From Cryptomeria japonica (taxonomy: Eukaryota; Streptophyta; Pinopsida; Cupressales; Cupressaceae), in assembly GCF_030272615.1 (NCBI RefSeq), contig NC_081407.1:145334897-145398896 (forward strand): 64,000 nt of DNA, written 5' to 3'. Position 1 is the first letter of the stretch. The number at the start of each line of letters is the position of its first letter. Below, piece by piece: positions 29,580-41,196 of this stretch. The notes under the pieces were generated by a model. The model made no database searches and was not told the origin of the DNA. It worked only from the letters and a program-made list of their open reading frames with translations. Made by a program: the position numbers and the translations under genes.

Positions 29580-31082
29580 CTTCAAAGCTCTCAACATTTG
29601 CTTGTTACTTTGCGACTCCTGCACCACATCCAATAAGTCATATTTGATAATCTCCCAGAATTCCTAGAAGAATTCTGCCTGGAAGCCATCAAGGCTAGGG
29701 TCTTTACCTCTCTTCATCTGAAAAACAGTCCTTTCCAATTCTTCCAAAGAGAGGGCTAATGCGTCTCTCATTCAATTTGTTGGACACAACATGAGGAATG
29801 CAACTCAAAACCTGTCTCTCTTCATTTTCAGCAGGAGGAGAACCTCCCCTAAAAAGGGAAGAGAAGTATCTAATAGCTACCTTAGAGATATCTTGAATAG
29901 AAGATAATTGAGTTCCCTGCTTAGACGTAATAGAAGAGATCATGTTCCCATGCCTTCTAGCGTTGACCGAGTTAAAAAAGAAGGCCCTTTTTTTGTCTCC
30001 CTCCTGCAGCTAATCAATCCTTGACTTCTATTTCCAAAAATCTCCTCCCTGAGTTCCCATTTTGCTAACTCTTTCGAAGCTTTAGCTTCCTCATGAAGAA
30101 CCTTCGTAGGGGCAAAGTCTCTGTTGTGCCTGGAAATAGTATCCAGCCTGTTCTGGGCTGCCTTCTTGGCCATACAAATATTACCAAAATAATACTTGTT
30201 CTATTTATTGAGCTGAGATTTCACAAACTGAAGTCTCTTAACAAACGAGTACTTAGCAGTACCATAAGTAGGATCTCCTCTACTCCACCACCTACTCATA
30301 AGATCCTTCAATGTAGGATCACGAGTCCACATAAGCTGAAACTTGAATGAAGGATTCTTAGAAACACCCATCGACATAGCTGACAATTTGATAGGCTAGT
30401 GATTAGATCCCCTCCACTCTAAAATCTCTAAATTGGTATTCCAATTGTTGCCTATCCAATGATTGGAAACTAAGAACCTGTCCAGACGCTCAGCGATCAA
30501 ATCCTTCCCACATCTCCTATTGCTCTAGGTATAAACACTATTACTAGGCTTAATATTTGTCAAATCTAAGAGGAATATATTATCCTTAAAGGCTTGAGAG
30601 GAAGGATCTAGCTTAAACACTCCACTCCTCTTTTCCTCCAAACTAGTGATAGCATTAAAGTCCCTTGCCATGATCCAAGGAAAATGGGGAGCCTGGGACC
30701 TAACATACCGGATATGAGACCAAAGGAGAGCTTTCCCATGAGGATCCACCGGGGCATAAACATTAGTGAAAAGGCACAAAACTCCAGAAGCAAGGCTACA
30801 TGCAACTACTGATAGAGAATATCTACTAGAGATCCACCAAATAGGACAAATCTTCCTTGGGTCCCAAAAGCAAGCCAAACCACCAGCGCTTCCCTGAGCA
30901 CCAATACCTTGACAAAGCCCCCTCCACCAAACTTTAGGGGCAATGTTGAGCACATCTTCCATAGACAACTTGGATTCCTAAATAAACAAAATATCTGGAA
31001 CATGAACTTTAACTAATTGTTGAACAGCCTTTTGTCTAGGGATGTTGTTCAACCCCCTTTCATTCCATGAGAGAACTATCAT
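29580..31082 (-). pseudogene. LINE ORF2: endonuclease and linker
   Basis: ORF2 opens at 31082 with MIVLSWNERGLNNIPRQKAV, the usual start of a plant LINE endonuclease; a TAG stands where the catalytic Glu block (QES) is expected. Further on: LFTNVYAPVD and PWIMARDFNAITSLEEK (Asp/Asn catalytic block), then RLDRFLVSNHW and EWRGSNH, the end of the EEP domain. The following frames (30386-30201, 30173-29940, 29943-29704) are the linker up to RT and end at the gypsy junction. Stops and shifts occur near 30530, 30395 and 29940. This domain nicks target DNA for priming. Confidence 0.82.
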
Positions 31083-31176
31083 TTTTTAATTTTTAACATT
31101 GGAGAAATGAGAATCAATCGTTTTAACTGATCCAAACTCCACCAAATTATCCCCCATCCTTTTTATTTTATCCTGA

Positions 31177-31733
31177 TTAGTTTTTTGTACCACTTGTAGG
31201 GGCCTTCTCCTGCCCACCCTTTTTGAAGTTTTTTTGGTGTATTCCTAAAGTGGGAGGAGCTCTAATAGTTTTCTCTGGATCCCGATCCCACATCTTTGGC
31301 ATATGATTAGCACAAACCAAGGCAGATTCAGCTCCTACCCTTACATTATTTGTAATCTCCACATCACTAGAAGCCTCCATAGCCTGCTCAGTATCCATCT
31401 GAGACTTAGGCAGTGCAAGCTGAGAGTTATCCAAGACGCGAAACCCCCTAGAAGCCTCATGATCCTCCCCTACAGGGCCCTTTGCATCTCGCATTTCAAT
31501 AGTCATTCCATCAATTTGTTCAAAGCCTTCCAAGGCTGCAAAGTGATTAAACAATCCCTCATCTTGTTTATCTTTTATGGTATGCTTTTGGCCTCTTCCC
31601 TTACCTCGAAGTTTCATCGGAATAAAACCGTCCTTGTCAGAACCTCCATCCACCATTGGGGCTTTCCATTTATCTACTCTCGAAGGTTGACAAGGAGGTT
31701 CATTGGAAGAAGACCCGACAAAATTGACTTTTG
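31177..31733 (-). pseudogene. LINE ORF1, C-terminal part
   Basis: An open minus frame of about 185 codons after the solo-LTR junction. It holds the low-complexity region common after the zinc knuckle in plant LINE ORF1, such as VDKWKAPMVDGGSDKDGFIP and KLRGKGRGQKHTIKDKQ, with basic and acidic stretches. It stops at 31177, about 95 bp before ORF2. The N-terminal extension of this frame to 31818 lies in the solo LTR and is not LINE sequence. Confidence 0.65.
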
Positions 31734-33064
31734 TGTTGGAAATATTGTCATTGATGTGAAAGGCAATCAGTGGAGACTGTTGGAATGCTGTCATTGATGT
31801 CAAAGGTAAGAATGTCATTAGTTGTTAAGGAATTGAATAGCTGTGATTTATATCAAAGAGCTCAATACACAAGCCGAATGGAATTGATGTCATTTATGTC
31901 ATCATTATTGTTATCATTGATAAATACACGAGACTGTGAATGTCATCACTGATGTCAAAAGGTACGTATAAGTTTGTGGAGTGAGAACTCGTAGTTAACA
32001 ATAGTTCTCTTATGAAGACTACTGATAATATAGAGAAAGTATTGAAAATTTACTTGACATGAGTTGGTGATTAAAAAATAATAGAGACAAGAAAAATGTA
32101 TATTAATACAAGACAAAGACAGCAACTCATTAACATGCACAACTATAACAAAGACATGCAATTCACAAAGCAGCTATGATTAGTTATTAATAGATAATTA
32201 CAGCCAATTTGACAAGTAATGAACGTTTAGAAGTTTCAAGATTGGAATGACCAATCTAGTTTGATATTACTCACGTGGCAGAGGAAAAGGTTATTATTTT
32301 GTTTAGGGGAATACTATGACATCGCAGGTTGACATACACTTTGGTGTGAAGATTGATGGTGTTTCTTCAGTGAACAGATGCCAAGTCGAATACTTTCATT
32401 CAGTGATTTGTGGCCGTTTGAAACTAAAACATGGAGGTGTATTGAAGGATTTTAAGGCACATGATTTGTTTGAACATATACCAAAAAGAAATATGGCAGC
32501 ATGGACGTTAATAGTAACCTGAGTATTGGCAGTTCGAAGGCCTTCAAACAATGAAATTAAGCACAAGATGATAATATGACCGAGTTGATAATGAACCAGT
32601 AGTCATGATTCAAAAACATATGCTATGATCGGAGGATGACATTACTAACAGTAAAATCTGTGGTCAAAGAAATATGCATTACTATTATCGATGGAAGTTT
32701 CAAGGACTGAGTCAAGCCATATGCAAATCGGTGGTCAAAGAAACCAAAGAACTTACTGAACCATCATAAAGCCTAACCGGTGGTCTAAATTAATTTATAG
32801 AACTGATAGTTATATTATCTGTGAAACAAAATCAAAACTTAAGAATTTCCATACTTACATTGCATTTGTTTAATTGATAACCGATAAAGGTGAATTGTAA
32901 TAATTTGTCTAATCGATACAAAGGAACTCTCAAGTCTTTATTAATATTGTGAATGCAGAGTCTTTGGCATCAATAGCTATTAAATCTGTTAACAAAGGAC
33001 ATAATTATCAACACAACCGTTGGGTTGTAAAGATGCAAACTTTCTATTAAAGGTAATGTAAAAG

Positions 33065-33073
33065 GTATATAAA
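33065..33073 (+). promoter_or_regulatory. TATA box of the 31734-34112 LTR
   Basis: GGTATATAAAGAAAATG, about 1 kb before the LTR end. Confidence 0.5.
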
Positions 33074-33673
33074 GAAAATGAAATCAGTTTGAGTTGTGTG
33101 AAAGGTGTATGTGAACGTAAGCAGTGTGTGGTGTGTGTAAGGTGAATATAATGCATATGAAAGGAGAATAAGAAAGGAAACCTGTAACTGTGTATATTTT
33201 CCCTGAAGACAAATCAGTCTCTATACCAGATTAAGAAAAGGCTCTATATATGAGAAATTTATTAAAGGGGAAGAGTACGAAGAATTTGTTGCAAATTTAA
33301 GAAGACAAAGTGATCAGTTTTGACAGATTTATGTAGACTCTCTGAACATCATTATGAATATATTATGAGACTTGTGAAGAGTATTTCATACAGAGATAAA
33401 GAAGACTATGGAGCAGAATCATAAAGCATATTGAAGTCAGTTTTATGAGAAATGGTATGTCAGATTTATGAGGAGATTGTAATCAATTTTGTAGTAGCTT
33501 TATTGTCACCATAATACCGGTTTGAAGAAGAGAGTTTGTGGAGGAAAAGATTGAATTGACCATCATCCGTTGAAGAAGCAACAGTCAAGGTGGAATCTAG
33601 TTCTGATTTGGAGGTTGGTGCCTCATAGAAAAGAGATTGGTGTCTCTTGCCGAGTTGGTGCTCAGTTGTGGGA

Positions 33674-33890
33674 GTTGGTGCTTCTAGCGGGTTGGTGCCT
33701 ACAAATTCAGAAGCGGGAGTTGGTGCTTCCAGTGGGTTGGTGCTCACAAACAAACTTAGGGTTTGGTGCCTACAAATTGCTGAGTTGGTGCTTCTAGCGG
33801 GTTGGTGCCTACAAATTCAGAAGCAGGAGTTGGTGCTTCCAGTGGGTTGGTGCTCACAAACAAACTTAGGGTTTGGTGCCTACAAACATT
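33674..33890 (+). repeat. 110-bp tandem duplication rich in GTTGGTG
   Basis: Units at 33674-33783 and 33784-33890 are nearly identical. Each contains several GTTGGTGC motifs with alternating CTTCTAGCGGG and CTTCCAGTGGG. It stays open in frames on both strands by composition; I do not call a gene. Confidence 0.9.
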
Positions 33891-34112
33891 GTAAAAGAAC
33901 AATTATATAAAAGCAATAATTTGCCATGGTTTTCTCCCATTTGGGTTTCCATGTAAAACATTGTGTTATTGTGTTTTTACTATGTGCATGATTGTTGAAG
34001 GATAGTGAATAATGTGCTATTATGATTAATAATTTTAAGTTGGTAAAATTCACTGTTATACTGATTCACCCCTGCACCCCCCTCCCCTCTCGGTATAATT
34101 GTGTGCTCTTCA

Positions 34113-34801
34113 TTTTGGGCATTGCTTTTGCAGATGGTCGTACTCATGACAAAACCTGCATTTAAACGGGAGAGCCTTGTAATCCAATTGCTGAATCCAT
34201 ACTGAAGAACCCAGCTGGATCTCCATAGAATCGGGGAGGGGAACATTTAAATCTATTTTTACACATACTTGAGGATAAGTGACTACCTTTTTGTTTGTCA
34301 TCTGAGAAGACCGAACTGGTTTGCCAAGCAATAGAGCTATCATGTGTAGAATATCACTCCTCCAAAACTCCAACAGTAGCTCGAGGGGAGTTGAACCCAA
34401 ACAGGAACCCTTGACGGGAGTTCTGTTGAAGGATTCAACCCCGTGTGCCATGGCTTGATAAACAGTCCAATCTGATTATAAAAGTAGGGTCCTTCATTAA
34501 AGGCTTTATTCTGAACCGACATGCATGAAAACACTACAACAAAAACATTATTAGCTGCTGGCAACACTTCCATGTCTCCCTCTGGATTCCACGTCTTTTG
34601 AGTCCATGTATCCAATGCCAGGAGGTAGACTTGAATGCGCATGAATTTACAAATGAGAGCGTGATTTGTCAAATAAGAGACGTCTTTTGCAACTGAGTCT
34701 AGTTGGATGACCAGAACAGGCCTATCTTTGGAGCGTTCCAAACACCCATTCAACTTTGGGATACGAGACCCACCAGGTCGAATAAGAGAACCACCATGCA
34801 A
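34113..34801 (-). pseudogene. LINE ORF1, N-terminal part: DUF4283-like region and zinc knuckle
   Basis: Minus frames 34801-34340 and 34451-34113, with one frameshift near 34390. The first holds a DUF4283-like fold pattern (LDTWTQKTWNPEGDMEVLPA, FNEGPYFYNQIGLFIKPWH, PSRVPVWVQLP); the second reads KIDLNVPLPDSMEIQLG and a CCHC-type knuckle CRFCHEYDHLQKQC, just before the solo-LTR junction. Plant LINE ORF1 proteins have this order and bind the element RNA. The frame continues at 31733. Confidence 0.75.
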
Positions 34802-35160
34802 AGCTTCATTCTAAAAACCATTAGCACCCCCATGCAAGGGAGAGGAGTGCTCTAAATCTGCAACCACATCCCTGATTGAAACCCTTGGAGAGCTCCCCAA
34901 ACCAACCTTTGAGACCATAATGACAGCCGAGACTTAAGATAAAAACCATTGCATGCCAAAACAAAACCAGCAAAATGAATCTGCAAAAAAAACACAAACA
35001 AAGCACCCCCAAACAGTGGAAACTCTACACCAAAAGATCCATGCTGAACCAAAGCGCCCTCCCTGTACACAACGACACCCTCCCACAGCAGATCGAACAC
35101 ATGCAACAGAAGAAAGCTAGGGTTACATAACCCTAGCCTACGCACAACCTTCACAGCATG
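34118..35160 (-). other. LINE 5' region, start undefined
   Basis: Upstream of the first ORF1 frame, minus frames 35154-34821 are rich in F, L and V and have no recognised domain; they probably lie in the LINE 5' UTR. I could not find a target duplication matching the 3' tail near 3187, so the 5' end is open. Confidence 0.35.
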
Positions 35161-37102
35161 TTGCCATCCTCCGGTAATCTATGATATTGAGCTCATAGAT
35201 GCTTACAATGATTTAACTAACACTTATACCTTATGAGAAGAGATACTTATCCTATGATTTTGGTGGTTGTATTTTGAAACATTAAAATTTAAGTGAAATG
35301 GTGTCCTCAACTTTTAAGAGACCAGAGAATTTTACAGCAAACAAATTGAATTCATTGACACCAGAATTGAAATTTTTTAAGAGCGACATTAGCTTAAACA
35401 CCCACATGGTCCTCTTCTTTTAATTGTTTTGACAAGCTTTGAATGCTTTGTATGGGCTCACTCTTATATTTTTGTAGATATATTTAAATGTTCAAGATTT
35501 TAAAGTTTCAGCTTCTTTTAGTTTGTCTATTTTATTTTTAGATATTTTTAATTTACTTGTATTGTAAAAAATTATTATTAAATTTTATATATTATTTTAA
35601 TAGTTGTCTTTGTGCCATTCCCTTGCTATCCCCAAATTCTAGATTTTTTTTGCTGTTCTTGAAACTTTCTCTTCTATTCTCTCAACTCATCCCCAAAACT
35701 TGGAGAAACAATGACAATAACTACTTGGAAGTAAAAGTTGGGTTTACTTAAACCCTATATCATTGTAATCACCTTGTTGAGATGAATCTATTAAATGCTG
35801 AATTTTTGGATTAGATTGCGTGTTAGTTTTTGCATCAACATTTCGGATCACACTTTGTGATCCATCATCAGGATAGTAGAGAGAGCTAGGATGCATAAAA
35901 TGACTAGTTGTAGATTAGAACTAGACTAAAAAGAAGAGGGGAGAGGAAGGTTGGCATGAGGCTCAAAGCAACAACAATCAAAGCCAAAAATGGGGTTAAA
36001 ATAATCAAGTAATAAAGCAAGAACTAAAAAAGGAAGAGAAGAACACAAACACAAAAAAGGTTAAAAATGATATAAATGAATCCCATATGTATGGTGTGAA
36101 TAAACATGCAAGATAAATATAGAAAGAACAAAGAGAAAACTAAATATTTGAAAAAAAGGTAAAAAGAAAAGAAAAGAATCAATATAAAAAATATATATAA
36201 AAATATGAGCCATATAAAATGGATCAAATGCCAAAAGCTAGAAAGAAGAAACAAACACAAAAATATATTATGAGAAGGATGGTGGATTCTTGTAGGTTGG
36301 TGACTTAGGTGTGCTTTTGGATGGCTGTAATATATAGGGTTTAGTTTGGTTGCAAATCCCTTAACTCTTGGTTATGAAGAATTGTTATGATGTGGCTTTC
36401 TATCTTGGCATGAGATAGGGCTAGGAGGAGTTCATAAGATAGGGTCATTAAGTTATTAACATGCCTTGGTGAATCCTTCAGCTCTGTACAAACTCAAAAT
36501 GTTGCTTATCCATAGATGGTAAGGCTTGGTTCTCATTCTCGTTGATGATCTAATAGGTTATGACAAATCAAACTCGGTCTTGATGCTTTATTGGATTGGC
36601 ATTGTTGAGTGGAAAGTGAGGCATTATCAATTCAATATGGTGTTGAGGTAAGGCAAGTTGAGCAGATAAGGCATTGCCTTTGCCTTTGTCCTTCTAGATT
36701 ATTGTGTGGGAATAGTCTCCTAATGTTTTGGTGTGTTGTCCTCATCAAGAGGAGAGGGATCTCTCTAAGGCAACTTATAGCCCTAGGGATACATTGTAAA
36801 GTAAATGGTATTAAGATTGTGTACAAGTCAAGATACTAAGGATTTGTAATTACTCTTTGAGAGCATTTTTCCTAGGCTCAACATAGGAAAATGGATTGGG
36901 ATCTCCTTAAATGACAGACTCCTAGGCGATAACACTTGATTTTCTGAAATAAGGTCCAAGGAATGGCATGCATTTGCTATTACCCAAAGTTGTGTTAATA
37001 GGATATTGTAGGTCAAGTATATGTTCAAGACAAGGGAATGCATAACAATTGAATCATGTTCAATGTAACTTCTTTGGCCTTAGGGTAACGATTAGGTCTA
37101 TG
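35161..37102. other. Unassigned AT-rich DNA
   Basis: No coding sequence is recognised. It contains the repeat at 35790-35880 and an A-rich stretch at 36000-36270. Short open frames here look random. Confidence 0.5.
35790..35880 (-). repeat. Repeat copy, inverted relative to 921-1015
   Basis: Reverse complement of the block at 921-1015. Its centre GGATCACA-CTT-TGTGATCC is a perfect 8-bp stem. Confidence 0.65.
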
Positions 37103-37260
37103 TGTTAGGATTTATGTAATACATCATGTTTTTGTCAATAGATATATTTTACTACCTTATATGGGATATGTAGTGCGGTAGTTTTGGGTGGTTAATGGGA
37201 AATTGCCATGTATAAATGCAACTATCATGCAATATAATAGAATTGCAGAATTTGGACCTA
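37103..37260 (+). repeat. LTR-like direct repeat, copy 1
   Basis: Starts TGTTAGGATTTATGTAATAC. Recurs at 38948-39106 with clear but diverged similarity. It is followed by ATGTTATAGAGC, resembling a decayed initiator-Met PBS (TGGTATCAGAGC). No target duplication was found. Confidence 0.5.
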
Positions 37261-38947
37261 AAAATGTTATAGAGCTCTAGTTGATGAAAATATGGGAGGA
37301 TGTTGAACATGTTATGTTTGAATGTTACGAGAGGCAGAAGTGAAAAAGTAGCATAATACAAGACCTCTTGCAAGCATCAATTTTTCAGGTTTTCTCTATT
37401 TTGTCTTTTTCCTTTTGGGGGAGCAATTTTCTTCCTTGCCATGTATGTGAATGGTATCTACACCGATGGGATTGATGCAACAATTAATCTAGCAAATGAG
37501 TTAGTGAAAGGTGTGGGATAAGCAATTGTGTTAAAATTATGAGAAGGCAAGTATGAGACACAGTGTCGGACAATCTTGTAATGATTGCTGGAGATTGAAT
37601 TTAGGGTTCATTACTTGGAGGACTGTACAAAGCTTTATGATTCTGCCATAATACAAAGCCTTGTTTTTGTTTATTTTGCAAAGCCCCATAAAAATTTCAT
37701 ATATATAAATTAAAAGCAATATATTTTTGTTTAGTTAGAGACAATGTGACATACTATAAAGTTGAAGAGTCTCGCGAGGCATTTAAATTGGTTGCACAAT
37801 CAGCCTGTGGGAGAAAGAGTATTAATATGAAGATCGTAGGAAATACCATTAGAGAGGAAGGTGCCATGGTAGACCATGCAAAGATCCAATAAGCATTTGG
37901 AAGTTTAACTTTGTGGTGTGAATACTTACTTCATTAGAAAGGTACTCCAAAGTTAGTTAATAGAGAACTCATAGAATATCTGTGTGGAATGCTACAAATC
38001 CAAAGTTTGATTCCATTGCGCATTTTTAGCATCTATGGTCTACTCATATTTGATTATATGTTCTACCTTTTTGGCAAACTAGTTGCATTGCCTTTATGCT
38101 ACTATATAACCATATAGCTATGTGACTAGCCATCTTATAAGTTTTGAGCCATTTCTTATCTATTAGAATTATCAGCCATTTTTTATCTACTAGAAATATC
38201 ACATTTATATTTTGGAACCACCTTTGTGAGCTTTGATGCAAATTCATGTATATGGATTCATTAGACATGTTGTAAAAGGATGCATTGTTGATGGTACTCG
38301 ACATCCTTATAAACATGTTTTGATTGGGAGAGGAAGAACATTGTCATGGAGGAAATAAGACCCATAAATATCTGGCTAGTGTTGTTAGAGAGCATGCCAG
38401 GATTTTGTGGTCCACATGATCATCTGGATCAACCAGGTTGAGTGAGAAGAAGTTTGTGGAAGGTTGGAAGACCTTAGGAGTTTGGAGATAGTTTCTAGTC
38501 TTGAGCTTGCTACTAGCTTGGAGATTGGATTAATTGTTTAGTAGCAAACTTGGTTCTAGAGAGGTTGTTTAGGAAGGATCAAACTAGGGATTGTTGTCCG
38601 TTGAAGAACTAGTGAGGCCTAGTCCAACTAAGTTTTGCAAATAGTTGTGTCCCTATTTGCAATTGTACTTTGGATAATGAGTAATCTTGATTCACAAGTA
38701 GAGTATTGTACTTGTGGATGGTAAGCTTCTTGATTCATAAGAAGGGTTGTATACATTAGTAAGGATTAGTATTGGTTGATGTAAGTCATGGATTATAGTG
38801 TATGACCTGGTCCGTGAACCCTTAAGTAGCTGGTGAACTATTGAGTGTCTTAGTGCATCAGGTGGTTGTTTGGACTGTTGTGTTAGTCCTTGTCCAGTTA
38901 TTGGTACTCTACCCTAAGTAGGGCATATGATGTAATAAGGAGAGGAA
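37261..38947. other. Unassigned sequence between the LTR-like repeats
   Basis: About 1.7 kb without a recognisable gag or pol motif. Frames are short and broken. Confidence 0.4.
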
Positions 38948-39106
38948 TGTTAGGCTTTATGTATTACATGATGTTTTTATTAGTGGTTTATATTTTACTA
39001 TCCCATATGAGATAGGTAGTTAGGTAGTCTTGCGTGGTTAATGGAAAACTTCTATTTATAATTAAAACTATTTTGTAATGGATTAGATACACAACATTTG
39101 GACGTA
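38948..39106 (+). repeat. LTR-like direct repeat, copy 2
   Basis: Starts TGTTAGGCTTTATGTATTAC and shares with copy 1 TATTTTACTA, CATATGRGATA, GGTTAATGG and ATTTGGAC. The sequence after it (ACATATGGCTCCAATTGG) also resembles what follows copy 1, so these may be two partial insertions rather than the two LTRs of one element. Confidence 0.5.
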
Positions 39107-39861
39107 ACATATGGCTCCAATTGGCACAAGGAGAAACTTGTCATATCCCTAATACTCATGTGCAAGAGCTTATCTAGGCAATATATGGTCTTAAGAAAAA
39201 ATTATGATAGAATCTTAGATTGGTCTGTCATCCACAAGGACTTTATTGACCAAACATTCATAGATTTGAACCTTAGTGTTCAAGAATGGACCCTTTTGCA
39301 TCATATGGTCATTGTAGTAAAGCAATTTGTCTATCTTGTTGAAGAACCCCAAGTTGGTAGGTGAGGACAGTTTATAATTTCTTCTAAATAATGGCATCCA
39401 TGTCATCTTTATTATATTTTTTATTTGAAACCTCAACATGGCTTACAATGTGTAAGCAAAAGGCCTCAATCAAGGCTTGGTTGTAGGTGTCAAAGTACGA
39501 AGCAACTTGAGCAAGAATATTCTAATGTGAATTAACGATTGCTGTCAATGATGGTGGAAGGTGTGCATTTGATAGTTCTCATTTGATATATTATTAGATG
39601 TTTGTAGCCATGTATGTGCATAGTTTTGGCTTTGAGTTCAGCTTTGGTCGCGATTTTGATTTGTTTTGAGCTTGAGCTTGTTGATGGATTTGGGCATTTG
39701 TATTGTATTGTTCTGTGATGTGTTTTGATCGTTGGGGGTTTGTCGATGTGGAGTTGCAAAAGAAATAACAGGTATGCATTTATCCCATGATAATGACATT
39801 CCACCTTCACAAAACCCACAATGTTGATTTTGACATTGTTATAAATGGGTTGTTTGTTAGA
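39107..39861. other. Unassigned sequence
   Basis: An 88-codon + frame (39098-39364) has no recognised motif and probably is chance or a decayed gag piece. Nothing else is seen. Confidence 0.35.
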
Positions 39862-39866
39862 TGTAT

Positions 39867-41196
39867 TGTCATACCTCGTCCTTGATCATCATATTTTTTC
39901 CTAATCAATGAATATAACCTAAACGTAGCAATTCAATTATTTTTAATTAATGGATGTTTATTTATTAAATTTGATATTTAATTTGAACATGAAATAAATG
40001 TAACAATTATTATTAATTAATTAATATTTATTAATGAATATTTATTTGATATTATTATTATTAATTAATATTTGATATTGTTATTAATTGATTAATATTT
40101 ATTATTGGATGCTATTCATGAAATGTTTAATGAAATAAATTAATATCGATATCAAATAGTAGTAGGCCCTGATCCTCTAAGTGTCCCACGTAAGGCAGCA
40201 ACTCCTTGGAAAAGAATCACCTCCCTTTGAATGGCGGTGACTCTTCTTGGAGTCGTTACTCCCTCCTTGCTCATATAAAGCATCGTGGGGGATATATATA
40301 TGGATATCAAGCAATCAGCATAGAAGGGGTGAACTCTTCAGCATCAAACAAGGATTAAAGAAAAAGAAATAAAAAGAGTCACTGTCTCCTCGGCATTTGG
40401 AATTTATCAGACCTACGTGGTATGTGTTTACAACTATATTAATTCAGGCTATAATAAAGAACTTCCTTAATCTGCAATGATGATGCTTGGTGTCAGTATT
40501 GAGCAATATAATATTTTAAATAAAGGTTATGTGGCTTATAATATTAGTATTTAGATATATTTAATATATAGTATTAGGCTGTTAGCATAATATAATACTG
40601 ATAATATAATTTAATCCTGTTATTATAATATAATGCTGTTAACATCATGCTATCAATATGATGTAATATAATACTAATAATGTAATATAACATAATGACA
40701 GTTTAATAATGCCTTTCTATCACTAACTGTTCATATGATGATTAAGTAAATTATATGATGGAGTCCATGATACATTGATACCTTTCAATTTCACCATCCA
40801 ATTATGGAGGGAGAATACAAGGAAGCAAGAGCACTAGGCTTCAGCAGGTAGGCCAACCCCGAATGTGGGCCAAGAGGCCAAGTTGATGAGGTCCTTGGTG
40901 CTCTTGGGCTTGTTGGAGAGGGATAGATTTGAGGTGCCTTGGGTGATTCTCCTTGAGCTCCATAATGGGAACTGATGTAGGGATAAAAAGGGTTGTTGAA
41001 TCCTTCATATAACTATGCAATATATAAGAATGCTGAATATATAATCTATCAAAGCATAATGGAAATGTTGACTAATCTGTTGTGCAGGTTCCAGACTAAG
41101 CTTAGTTGACAATAGTGCCCCTCTATTGTAATCGCTATGCACTAAAATTGTGATTCTAGGTCAGAATATAAGAGGGTCCCATTAGGGGACATTACA
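39867..41196. mobile_element. Solo LTR, 1330 bp, TSD TGTAT
   Basis: Begins TGTCATACCTCG and ends GGGGACATTACA, with a perfect TGTAT duplication (39862-39866, 41197-41201). The right end is identical to that of the 4794 and 48630 LTRs over 12 bp, but the left end differs, so it is a related or subfamily member. The internal part is very AT-rich (ATTAATTAATATTT runs at 39940-40120). A CATATAAAG box lies near 40264. Confidence 0.8.

Larger units (their letters stand above)
31734..34112 (+). mobile_element. Copia-type solo LTR, 2379 bp, TSD TTTTG
   Basis: Begins TGTTGGAAATATTGTC, ends AATTGTGTGCTCTTCA, and is flanked by perfect TTTTG (31729-31733, 34113-34117). It separates the two halves of LINE ORF1. 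A TATATAAAG box lies at about 33065-33073. The 3' part (33600-34112), with GGTTGGTGCC-type repeats and ATACTGATTCACCCC near the end, is related to 59760-60117. An internal partial duplication of the start (TGTTGGAATGCTGTCATTG at about 31779) is present. There is no coding domain. Confidence 0.88.
3187..35154 (-). mobile_element. LINE (non-LTR retrotransposon), split by three insertions
   Basis: One minus-strand LINE can be followed across the window once the later insertions are removed. From its 5' end: ORF1 (about 34801-34113, continuing 31733-31177), then ORF2 with endonuclease (from 31082), linker and start of RT (to 29580), RT (7162-5837), zf-RVT and RNase H (4793-3341), and a short 3' UTR ending in an A/T run near 3187. 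Insertions at 4794-5831, 7163-29579 and 31734-34112 each have 5-bp target duplications, and the reading frames join across them. The upstream end is uncertain; 35154 is only the start of the last open frame. Order and domains match plant L1-type LINEs that carry RNase H. Stops and frameshifts make it inactive. Confidence 0.85.

Noticed and set aside
31734-31818. N-terminus of LINE ORF1 frame (M at 31818)
   Set aside because: The target duplication TTTTG places these codons inside the solo LTR; the open frame crosses the junction by chance.
33570-33910. Overlapping + and - ORFs in the GTTGGTG region
   Set aside because: The 110-bp duplication without stop codons explains them, and nothing resembling a domain is present.
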